From Anisakis pegreffii (lineage: Eukaryota > Nematoda > Chromadorea > Rhabditida > Anisakidae), in the NCBI GenBank assembly GCA_035041965.1, contig JAPYMA010001962.1, forward strand, positions 1 through 64,000: a stretch of 64,000 bases of DNA, in the 5' to 3' direction. Within the stretch, counting starts at the first letter, position 1. Every line of letters begins with the position of its first letter. The notes under the pieces are model-generated. The model did no database searches and was not told where the DNA came from. It was given only the letters and a program-made list of their open reading frames with translations. The translations under genes were made by a program, and so were the position numbers. Below are positions 1-12,300 of the stretch, one piece after another.

Positions 1-2113
1 GGAGGTACTACTTCCAATTTCGTTTGAGAATTCATTTCGACATTTTGACGAGTGCAGTTTTTTCATTTTTCAAAAGTTATCATTTCCCATTCAGTGAGCT
101 TAAATGCTTGCGTTGATATTGTTTTCCGCGAGAGTTTATTCAGTTGAAGGAATGCTTCTTTTTATTTTTAATTTAGACTACTCATTTAGAAAGATGGTCG
201 TTCTTGAATGTATTGAAAATGCTGGGTTGAAATGAAATGAACTATTAAATTTTTTGTTTGATTGATCAGATCACAGTTTGAAGGCATGAAGACTGTAGGC
301 AAATGAATTTCAGCATTCCTTACCACGTCAGGATTGTGAAAGTCTTATCAAGCAAGGTTGTTTGGAAATTGCACACGATTGGTGATGATTGGGATTGAGC
401 TTTGGTCAGTAATGAAAGATACGATTTTGAGCGATATATTTTGTTGATTATGGGGAATAGTTACATGCCTCGATAGTGTTACGGGTGCGGTTGTTTCGAA
501 TTAAGGCAGTTTTTGTCGTGTATTTTTTACGATAATATTATCTGACGTGTGTTGTACTGTACGCTTTATTTAAACGTCTGCTTGAAGAAGGCAAAGAAGG
601 GTGTGCGAGCATTGTTACTTTGTTACGTGCATAATATGTATTATTCTCATGATGATTATTATTAACGTTAGCCAGTTACAAGGAATTAATTGATCGTTCT
701 TACACATTGAACATTTCGTCCGTAGTTGATAGGAACACAAAGCATGCCCTAATATAATGCTTGTTGCGTATATTTACTTTCATCGCTATAAACATGATTG
801 ATATCATATTTGTTGATGTTAGTTTTTGGCTTTGAGTTTGCCCTTTTCATAATCTTACAACCAGATTTTGCTCCTTATGTAATATGGTCGTTTGCAATTT
901 TCTGGAAATGATTTTCTGGACTGAATTTCTGGAAAAGAACTGAGCAGTTCGTCAGTTTTCAGCACCACGTGAGACAATCACGCGACAGCCGATTGAACAG
1001 TCATTGTAGTCACTGCACTGCACCGTCATTCATCGGACAGCGAACAGAAGAGTAACGCATTCTGTGAAATCTTTTCCTACGATCACACTAAAAGGTTTGT
1101 TGAGTCTGTGAAAATGTAAGCAATCACACTGAGAAAAATATCGATATTATTTATTTATTAGATTCACAATACGTTGTCTTTAGTGCCACAGCGGAACGAA
1201 CTGGAAATTCAATGAATGAAGAGGTACTGATACAAAAACAAACACATTAAGTATGCATTATGCTCCATTAAGCAGTCACGATGAACGCACAGAGTACTTT
1301 GAAAAAAATAACAAGAATTTTGGAAAAAAGGATGAAATATGTGAAAATTACAACAAATAAATGATAGAAATATCTATCGGAGGAACTATGAATATGGAAA
1401 GGTGAAAATTAGAAGAGTGGCTCGATGACAGAGATTATGAACATGATAAGAATTTAACATGGGAACTGCTCAGTGAACACCTTGAGCGATGAAATCTACT
1501 GAATGAAAATTTTTCCAGGCGTCAACGTGATTCAAATTCTGAGCGTTTAATGGTAACTTGAAGGATCACTGAGCAGTAATCCACCGGAAAACATCAATAT
1601 TCATCATTATTATAAGGCAACAAAGATTTCAGATGATATTTTCGGCATTTGCAATAAAGCTTTAGTGTTCGAAATGCACTGTTTCAGATGAACGAAGGAT
1701 TATGACGTGTCAAAATCCATTGGTCGCTAAATCCCACCTATCACTTGTTAAAAAAAACATCTTCAACAAATCAATTCCGAATGCACTCCAATGAGTTGAT
1801 AAAATGGCACTGTGGCGGTTTTAAAAAAGTTTGTTTTTTTTCATTTTCATCCGTAAAGTAACCGTATGAAACGGCATCTCCTTTCTGGTCCTCTCATTTT
1901 ATGTTACTTGTATAGAAGCAGTATCAAACTTTCATACGGCTGATTCTTCAGATTCAAGAATGAGCCACTGAAGCGATCAAATTACTTAGATTCTTTATGG
2001 TATAACGGAATGACCAGCTCAACTGAATCAATGAGACTACTGAAGTGCATCACGAGATGATTAAACATGAAGTGTTAGCTCAATTACAATGTTTAGTTTG
2101 CGTGGAACTTTGC
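1..2113. other. non-coding flank, likely 3' UTR/intergenic
   Basis: AT-rich sequence below the last recognised exon of the Kunitz gene. I see no exon with coherent splice signals and no protein motif on either strand. At about 1149-1160 the plus strand reads as repeated TTATT; on the minus strand this gives overlapping AATAAA-type poly(A) signals, nearly 1 kb beyond the stop at 2114. That could mark the 3' end of the Kunitz gene, but the distance is long and this is only a possibility. Confidence 0.4.
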
Positions 2114-2477
2114 TTAGAATCCAATTGAACCGCATGTTGCCATACAGTCGGTCATCGTTTGGAAATTATTCAGATTTCCACCACAACCCGTATAATCGAA
2201 TGCAATACACTGATTCTGAAATGTGAGAAGTTCTTTAGACGTGAACAATAATGGACAAATGAATTTTGAGTGTTATCAGCAGATAATACTACACTATAAA
2301 TGGGAGAATTTGTGATTTCTTGGCAGATATCGAAGTCGTGAACCTTCTAATCCAAACGACTTGAAAAATATTCAATCAGTTCGAAAATGTTGCCACCTAC
2401 CTGTTGCCTGCTAAACGCGTATCGAGTTTGCTGACCTGCACAGGAACCTCTATCTATCGACAGCAGGCAGAGCTGTT
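2114..2477 (-). other. final Kunitz domain, exons 40-41, six canonical cysteines
   Basis: Exon 2477-2401 (CAG acceptor, GTAGGT donor) encodes QLCLLSIDRGSCAGQQTRYA..., and exon 2215-2114 (TTTCAG acceptor) encodes NQCIAFDYTGCGGNLNNF... ending CMATCGSIGF and a TAA stop. Together they form a full six-cysteine Kunitz domain with Ala after Cys14 (P1). The first exon starts in phase 1 with no start codon. The simplest source is a splice from 3741, where a GTTGAG donor in phase 1 overlaps the TGA at 3736-3738. Alternatively it belongs to a separate small gene whose first exon I cannot find. Confidence 0.65.
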
Positions 2478-3288
2478 CTGAAAAACACATAGAATATTAT
2501 ACTGAAAATTTGCCCAAGGGCGAGATTGCGAACATTTCAGGACTATCTTAATACGACCGACACGTTCATGAACCAACTATACCAGTTGACGCCTCTGTAG
2601 AAGTCTTGAGTCGCGCTGATTCGTGGCCTCATCGCTTGATAACGTGATTTGAGCTGATGAAGTTGTTTAGAGTAATGCAATAATAGATTAGTTTGGTTGA
2701 GCATACGTGCAAAGGGACAGATATAGCATGCATTTGAGGAAAACGGATGGAAATAATCCGAGAAGAATGCTTTGCTAAAGCTAAATAAAGAACCGACGTG
2801 CTCAAAATAACTCTGCAAAATCGAAACAATAAACTGCAATTTACCACTGAAAATTATTAACATAGCACAGTGAACAATATAACAATGGTAGAACACCAAT
2901 CTAATTGTGAAAATGCACGCAATCCACTCATTAAAGAAGGCTTATTTTAGTAGAAATTGTTTCATGAACTGGAGCAAAAAATTGTTTGATCATGAAAGAA
3001 ACTGTGTCAGAAGCTGAATCCGCGTGAAACGTATTCGGTGACCATCTCAACTTGAAAGGGACTTGCTGCACATTTTCACACATCTTCGAATAACAGTTTC
3101 GTGATAACAATAAAAATATTAAAATTTACAAACATTGAAAGAAATAAGACAAGATTGGGAGAAGATACAACAATAAAAAACAATGACTTTCAACAATAAC
3201 ATATTTTGGCTCTGAGCAATATGGATGATACATACGAGTAATCATTTAGCAAGTGCTGATTGCTTATGTAACGAAAAACATTTCACTG

Positions 3289-3330
<42 letters not shown>

Positions 3331-6300
3331 CATTCTTGTTATTATTATTATGACTTTTATTATGATCAGTAATATTAGAACAACAAAAATGTGGCTAAGA
3401 TCAATGCAAATTATTAAGAGCACCATCACCATTTTCAAACATATACAGACCAGTAAGTAGCTTGGAAATAAAAATTCAATCAAAAAATTGATGAAAGACT
3501 TGTCACGGAATCATTTCAATAAATACAGAAACAGTCATATATGAGAACGAAAGAAAGCATTCAAATTCGAACAGATGATGAACATATCTTGATCCTAGAA
3601 CACAATAGCACTGTGTTCAGATGGTGATATGATGACATGAATGAATATAGTTGGTCAACTTCACGAACATCGATAAATCAAATAAGTTCCGAAGCAACGA
3701 AACAAAATGAAACATTAAAAGAGAGCGTCGATGACTCAACGATATCCATTGTAATAACAACTATTTGCGCAAGACTGGAAGGTCGCAAAATTGTTGAGAT
3801 TTCCTAAGCATCCACCGAAACTGAAATAAATTGCCTCCAATAGCTTGGTAGAAGATAATGAGCGGTTGGAATGGAAATCGTAGAATGAGAAAACGATTCA
3901 CTTCGAAAGCCAAGAGAACGTACTTGAATTGTTGACATGTTCCCGTGAATCTGTTGAAACTATAGCGTGGGATGGTCGAACTACACGGTCCTGCACCTGG
4001 TCGCAAGAGGCAGTAATTGGCTGAAGATGATCATGCTAGTCAAAATTGGGGATCTATCAAATTTAAAGTGACGAAAACAAAGTTCAAGCAAATTGTACAC
4101 GCGAATTCCGAAGCTATCAGTGATCTAATAATATCTAACAGTTTGCATTATCCCAGAAAATACCACTTCTTAAATCAAACAACTGCTTCGAGCAGGTCAT
4201 TTTCATGAAGTGTTCATTAGAAACATTCATATCGTTGGATGTGGAGAATTACACGAAATGAAATCAGAAATTCGACAAACAGCACGAGAAACTTTCAGTG
4301 AATAATACCTGGATCAGGACAACAAGCAAACTGTGAGCCGATGTTGGTCGTTTGGGAAATATATCCTTTGGGACAAAACGTATTCAGATTGTGTGTATCG
4401 TTACTAAACTTTGTAAGGAGACGGTTCATAGGCAACGGTTTTCCATGACGGCACTTCTCTGAGGAACCTAAACCATGTTCAACAGTCATTCAGCATGTTT
4501 AGCTTTGATCCTCAGATCCAACTCTCAGTTCCCGTTTTCATAGATTCACATTAAACTTATTGTTTTTTTCCAAACCTGGAGGCAATCATTCGAATCTATT
4601 GTGAACGACCCACGTGAATTTTAAAACTTCATTTGTGCTCGTCAAGACCGACCTGGGCAACTGACTTCACAGTCGTTCTTTGTTATGAAGTTATTTTCGT
4701 TTCCTCCAAGACCACTGTACATAAATTCCAAACATTCGCCTTGAACGTTATTGTAATACCACCGCGACAATTGAGCGTTTCCTACTCCAATCACCAGCTC
4801 CTGCTCACATACATTACCTGAACGAGGTATGCTCTTATGCATTGGTCATAGGTGATGCATCAAATGCAACTGTGTAGATATATGAGGCATTTTAATCAGG
4901 ATTCAGTGATGGCAGGTTGTAAATTTAATTTCTTAAATTCAATGAACTCACTCTTTACCTATTCGTTTGCAGCACACGCTCGATCGTGAATCAGCGCCAA
5001 TGTGACAATAGTGAGTGCTCGGACATGACTGTGAGTTAGCGCATCGTACGATACGTCCACCGACTCTCAACGGTTCACTGCCGCGGAAACATGCTTTTGA
5101 TACTGCGAGTTCTGGAAGATGAATCAAACGAGTTGATTGATCCCTTGATTTCGGCAGATCGTAGAAAAACTGTATACCGCATACCAGGAAAAATCATTCT
5201 GTCTCAGAGTATCAATAGTTACCCATGACGATTGATTCAGTCGTAGGAATGAGTGAATTCCTTACAAATATCTCAAGAACTGATCCAGCTGGAAGGCGAA
5301 TTTGAAAACATTGAATAAAACAGCATCGATCACGATATGAACGAAATCAAATACTAACAAATTCTACCTGCAAGACAAGTTTTTTCACAATGGCGTTTAC
5401 TGAGGAAGTTGTTCTCATTTCCTTTACGGCCACGATAGTTGAACGGTAAACATTTCTGTTCAGTTGAACTGTAATACCATCTTGGTAAAGACTTTTCGCC
5501 TTCACCTTCGGTTTTAAGCGCCTTGCATGGATCACCTGAAAGGATCAACATACTGATCTGACAGTTCGAGAAAATCGCAAACAAACTGGCTATGCTGTAA
5601 CCATCACTACGGCATTTGAGAATATTTCGAGGGGATGCACTCAAATAATCGGTTCTTTTGGAATGAATGGTACTGCGTGAATCAAGTATGAAAAATATGA
5701 GGGTGCGACATAAATTGGGAGGAACCTGTTCGTTTAGGACAGCAAAAACTACTTCGCTTGAACGGTTTATTGCCAGCCAAACAGAAATATCCTTTGCCAC
5801 AACTGTTTGCGATTAGTGGATTGCAACGTTTCAGCTTCGAGCCATCCTTGCGGGTTGCTTTGCCGTCGATACATGGACTCACCAAGACTGAAATCAACCC
5901 CTCCCACACTCACTGCACTCACACGACACACGAATTCATGGTGTATTTATGGACATTTTGGTGATTCACCGTTTGTGATTGAATGAGAACATTGCTTTGT
6001 GCCTTTCAATGGTTTTGTTTTGGAGTGCTGCATGTGATATCACAGTTAGTGTGGATCGATGGTAAGCTTTGTAGCATCAAGATGGAAGGACTATAAATAA
6101 TGAAGAGAATTCTATAAAATGCACAACAGAAAGCTTGAAGGTGTATGAAGAAATACGAAAGTACCATGCATATAGAAATAACGCTGAAACGAATCATGCA
6201 TGAAGCAAAAATAAACTCAATTGAATGAAGTCAATGCGAATGAATTAAAGTCCCTCAAGCGAATGTTATGCCAACTACGTATAGTTGGTTCATGAAACGA

Positions 6301-9300
6301 TTACACAAATAAAATGCATAAAAATGATTTCGAATAAAAATCATGATGAATATTAATAAAAGTAAAATTTGTTGATTGCAGAATTGGAAGATGTGTCATG
6401 CTATTTGCAATACTTTATCAAGTTAAACCAATTTGAATCGCAAATAATTGAGTTTTTCTTCAGTAGGCATCCAAGTGAATGAGGAAATCAAGGGAAAATC
6501 ACTCGATTTCCTTTGCATTTCTGAATTTAGCATATCAGAATCGCACCGTTGCATTCACATTTCATCGAGAGACTACAAACGGTTCCCCGCAAAGGGAACG
6601 CCAGAAAACAAGTCATATTTGATGTTTCATGCTCATGCTACGTTTGAATCTGCATATCAAATTTCTGCTGTCTCGCTGATACGCTTGCGATCAGAAAACA
6701 GGGAAAGCGATTGCAAATGAACGCTAGTGTTATACCTGGACACGTCCTTGTGCATTCAGCTTGCGTCTCAAAATTATTTTGATTTCCTCTCAAACCGTTG
6801 TATTGGAATGGCTGACATTCACGGTCATCTGGATTGTAGTACCATCGCTGCAGACCTGCATTACCAGTTCCTGGTGAAAGCGGTACGGAACAAGGATTCG
6901 TGGCTGAAATACGCCGCAGATCAATATCCTCGTTTCAGTGATCATAAGTTTGATCCATTGAGCAGATCTTATATGACACGATTTATCATCTGCTAGCTGT
7001 ACTCCCAGAGAAACTCGAACAGTAAATCAATGCACTCTGGCCAAATAGACTGCATCCGGAATATGGAAAGATTGAAAAAGGTTAAGGATAAACTTTGGAA
7101 TGGCTGACATTCACGGTTTTCGAATAAAATATCATGATGAATATGAATAAAAGCAAAATTTGTCGATTGTAAAATTGGAAGAGCAGTCATGCTGTTTACA
7201 ATACTTTATCAAGTTAACGCTCGCTGAAAGATCAGGAAATGAAGTAAATTTCATGCTTTTCACAATGAAAAAAATCAAGAAATCACCTCCAGGACAACAA
7301 ACAGTGGTTTCCGGATTCGCTCCAACGTGGCACCAGAAATTCACTGGGCACGTGTCTTTGTTGGTAGCCGAACAGAACAGAACCTGACCGGCAGCAGTCG
7401 TCGCCGGCTGTCCAATGCATGGATTCTGGAGCGGTTGACAGACCATTTGGCATGCTCGCTGAAAGGTGGTTTTGATACACGAAAAATTCATTTGTACAAT
7501 TATTCAATCGTATGATCACTACATCTTGTTTGAGTCCGATCCGTGCATAGCAATGAATAGAGTGCAAGAAATGGAGACTGGTTGAGATCAGAATCTGAGA
7601 TAATTCGATCAAGAAATGAAGTAAATTTAGTGACCAATGTCAGGAAATTGTTCTGATTTCCCCGACTTCCTTTGTAAATGAATGGGCGACATGCTCGCAC
7701 TGAAGGATCGAAATAGAATCGCTCCAGATTGGCGCTGCCTTGACCAGTTGATAGCGGTAGCGAACAAGGATTCGACACTGCTGCAAAAAATCTCTTCTGA
7801 ATCCAAACAGGATTTCAGTTTGCAATCACGAGTTACGACAAGTCAAAATGAGAATGATGCGTGAGTCCAAAGAATGGCAAAGAATTCCAGGCTTCATATT
7901 TTTTATCTTTTCGACTGTGATTATTTAATGTCACAAGATGGCACTTACCGTTTGGACAACAGACTGTATTGAGAGCATTGGCTCCAGTATGACACCAGTA
8001 CGAATTTGGACACGTGCTTGACTGTGCGGCAGCGTTGCACGATTGTGGTCTTCCATCAGGTGCCAAGAATGGACGCCCTGAAATAACTTTGAAAAATTTC
8101 TGGCAAGTATAGAAAATGTTGATAGCGACAAGCGTCCAATCGCATATGAAATTCCATGTTGTCCATTTGATCGCAGCACTATCAATTCTCCAGAAGAAAT
8201 TCGAGCTGAACTGACCTTGAGGGCATGGATTTGGTCCGCATGTTTCTTCGCATTTTTCTCTCGTCAAGAAATTATTTTCGTTTCCTTTCAAACCCGTATA
8301 GATGAACTGTTGGCATGAACCACTCTGTGAGTTGAAGTACCACCGTTGTAGACTGAAGCTACCAGTACCCGGTGTTTGTGGCAACAAACATGGATTTCCT
8401 TCTGAAATGAACCGGTGGTATGAGGAATCTTTATAGTGAACAACATGTGAAATCAATGATAAATCAACTCTAATCTCAACATGACGGCCTATTCCTATTG
8501 CAACTAATGAAGGATTCAGTCAGCAATGAAGACAAAGTTATGAAGAAATAAACTGACCACTTGGACAGCACACACTCGTTGCCGCATTGCTACCAATGAG
8601 GCAGAATGTGCCTGGAGTACAAGTGTTGTCAACAGCTGAGCAAGTTTTTATTGGAAGAGAGATTGGTCGAATGCATGGATTGAGGAACACTGAAATTTTA
8701 TCCGTTGGATTTTGAGCTTTCCACTGTCAAATTGAAAGGAAAAATGCTTATCTGGATGAGTGCAAACAGGTGTTCGAGATCATAGCAACGACACAAAAAT
8801 GCAAAATTGAGGTGTGTGAATGAATCGAGTTGCATGTGTGCGTTATACATTCCGAACAGTGGATAGAAATCGAGCGATACTGGATGAAACTTACCATGAC
8901 AAGTTTCTTCGCAATCATTATTCGAACAATACGAGTACTCCGCGATCAAAAAGGATATTCTCAATCAATTTAAAGTAATGCACAAAGGTGTGATTTGAAT
9001 GACGAGTGGAGTAATAACATGCAGTGCTTACCGTGACACGTTTGCTCACAATCCGCTTTTGTTAAGAAGTTGTTTTGATTTCCTTTCAGACCGTTGTACT
9101 GGAACGTTTCGCATGTCTTCGATTGTTGGTTGTAGTACCAGCGAGTGGCTGGAGGTGCTAAAGAGTCTGAGATGCCCACTGCATACGGCATTCCTTGACA
9201 TGCGGCCTGATTTGTTGGTTCACCTGGACAGCACTGGTACTCGGCTGGTACCAAGCCCAAGTGACACCAATAGCCATCACCGCAAGCGTCGGCGCCGAAT

Positions 9301-12300
9301 TGACATGGTCGAGGGCGATTATTGGCTGCCAACAAGGGAGTGCCAGATGGGCAAGCATTCACATATGCTGGAATGAACACAAAAGTGCATAAATGTGTGC
9401 GTGCTTGATGCAAGGGATTTTCAGAACTGCGTACTCTTAAGCAATCCAATTGATATTTTGAGCGAGATTTTGGATTGAGTTAATCGTGAAAATTGCACAT
9501 ATGAACGCGTGCAGCTTCAGGATTCAGCATCTGGTGAATGTGATGAACAGTTTGATTGCAGCAAAATGATCGGTTAGAACACAATGCTTACTATGACATG
9601 TTTGTTCACAATCCGATTTTGTTAAGAAGTTGTTTTGATTGCCTTTCAGACCGTTGTACTGGAACGTTCCGCATGTCTTCGTTTGTTGGTTGTAATACCA
9701 GCGAGTGGCTGGAGGTGCTAAGGAGTCTGAGATGCCCACTGCATATGGCATTCCTTGACATGCGGCCGGATTTGTTGGTTCACCTGGACAGCACTGGTAC
9801 TCGGCCGGTACCAAGCCCAAGTGGCACCAATAGCCATCACCGCAAGCGTCTGCGCCGAATTGACATGGTTGAGGGCGATTATTGGCTGCCAACAAGGGAG
9901 TGCCAGATGGGCAAGCATTCACGTATGCTGGAATGAACACAAAGGTGGACAAGCGTGTGCATACTTGATGCATGGGATTTTCGAAATTACATTGCCTTTA
10001 ACAATTAAACAGTGCAATCGATATTGTGAGCAAGGTTTTGGGCTGATTTAATCGTGTAAAGTGCATGGGAGAATGCGTGCAATTTCAGGATTTAACATCT
10101 AGTGAATGTGATGAACGGTTTGATTTCAAGGTAATGATCATATAGAACACAGTGCTCACTATGACAAGTTTGTTCACAATCCGATTTTGTTAAGAAGTTG
10201 TTTTGATTGCCCTTTAAACCATTGTATTGGAACGTTCCGCATGTCTTCGTTTGTTGGTTGTAATACCAGCGAGTGGCAGGTGGTGCTAGGGAGTCTGAGA
10301 TGCCCACTGCATATGGCAATCCTTGACATGCGGCCGGATTTGTTGGTTCACCCGGACAACACTGATATTCAGCCGGTACCAAACCCAGATGACACCAATA
10401 TCCGGCACCACATGCACCAGGACCGAATTTGCATGGTCGAGGGCGATTATTGGCTGCCAACAAGGGAGTGCCAGATGGGCAAGCATTCACATATGCTGCA
10501 ATGAACACAAAAGTGGACGAACGTGTGCATACTTAATGCAAGGGATTTTCGAAAGCGCATAGTCATAAACAATTAAACAATGCAATCAATATTGTGAGCA
10601 AGATTTTGGGTTGAGTTAAGCGTGTAAAGTGCATGGGAGAACGCGTGCAGTTTCAGGATTTAACATCTAGTGAATGTGATGAACGGTTTGATTTCAAGGT
10701 AATGATCATATAGAACACAGTGCTTACTATGACAAGTTTGTTCACAATCCGATTTTGTTAAGAAGTTGTTTTGATTGCCCTTTAAACCATTGTATTGGAA
10801 CGTTCCGCATGTCTTCGTTTGTTGGTTGTAATACCAGCGAGTGGCAGGTGGTGCTAGGGAGTCTGAGATGCCCACTGCATACGGCAATCCTTGACATGCG
10901 GCCGGATTTGTTGGTTCACCCGGACAACACTGATATTCAGCCGGTACCAAACCCAGATGACACCAATATCCGGCACCACATGCACCAGGACCGAATTTGC
11001 ATGGTCGAGGGCGATTATTGGCTGCCAACAAGGGAGTGCCAGATGGGCAGGCGTTAACGTATGCTGGAACATCAGCACAAATAGAGGGTAGCATTGGGTG
11101 TTGAAACGATTGGTCACAAACTAAACGGGTAAAATGCATTCAGCAACGGGTAATTCAGAGTCAACGAGTCAAAAATGTGTTCAGAGCTTGAGGTAAGTGC
11201 ATTACAGGTTCGTTTCCTGGTGAGGTGTTTTGCTCAGAGAGTAGATCATCCATAAAACTTACCGCGACAAGTATGCTCACAGTCGGCTTTCGTTAAGAAA
11301 TTGTTTTGGTTTCCTTTGAGTCCGTTGTATTGAAAGGTTCTACATGACATCGATTGCTGATCGTAATACCACCTAGTAGCCGGAGGTGCTCGACCGTCTG
11401 ATACACCAACAGCATATGGTAGTCCTTGACATGCGGCTGGATTAGTTGGTCTGCCCGGGCAGCATTGATACTCATCCGGTAACAAGCCCAAATGGCACCA
11501 ATATCCGGCGCCACACGCTCCAGTGCCGAATGTGCATGAACGAGGACGGTTGTTGCCGGCTAGCAGTGGGGATCCGGATGGGCAAACGTTTACATAGGCT
11601 GCAACACACAGGAATGGACACGGTTGTTAGGTGCGTAAATGGTGTTGGGTAAAATGAGTGATGAGTGCATGAGGGTAAGAGTAAATTGAGTTATTTTGAA
11701 GGTATGGCAGGTTAAGACAACAGAATTGAACCAATCAAAACACTTACAACGACAAGTCTGTTGACAATTTGCTCTCGTTAAGAAGTTGTTCTGATTACCC
11801 TTAAGACCGTTGTATTGGAATGTTCTACATGACATCGACTGCACATCGTAGTACCATCGTGTGGCTGGAGGTGCTCGACCGTCCGGAACACCAACAGCAT
11901 ATGGTAGTCCTTGACATGCGGCTGGATTTGTTGGCTCACCCGGACAACATTGGAATTCGTCAGGTATCAAGCCCAAATGACACCAATATCCGGCACCGCA
12001 TGCACCAATACCAAAAGTGCATGGACGAGGACGGTTATTAGCAGCTAACAACGGTGTTCCAGTGGGACAGACGTTTACATACGCTAGAAAGTGCGCACAC
12101 CATATTAGGACCACTCAGGGAAAATTTTGCGGCTAAAAGTTTCCAGGGAATAATCTGTGTGTTTATTCGAACAGTGCGAGTACTCGGCGATCACAAAGGA
12201 TATTCTTAATCAATTTAAAGTAATGCACAAAGGTGTGACTTGAATGCGGAGTGGAGTACTAACATGCAGTGCTTACCGTGACAGGTTTGCTCACAATCGG

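Noticed and set aside
2543..2899. 118-codon open frame on the minus strand
   Set aside because: No motif, unusual composition, no splice context; it lies in the intron before the last Kunitz exons.
3283..3483. Minus-strand frame with hydrophobic start, a possible signal-peptide exon for the Kunitz exons at 2477
   Set aside because: It runs into the ATT microsatellite (poly-Ile), and I found no phase-1 donor to join it to 2477.
9032..11091. Plus-strand open frames of 65-126 codons across the repeat modules
   Set aside because: They are antisense shadows of the Kunitz/lustrin exons, repeating with the same period.
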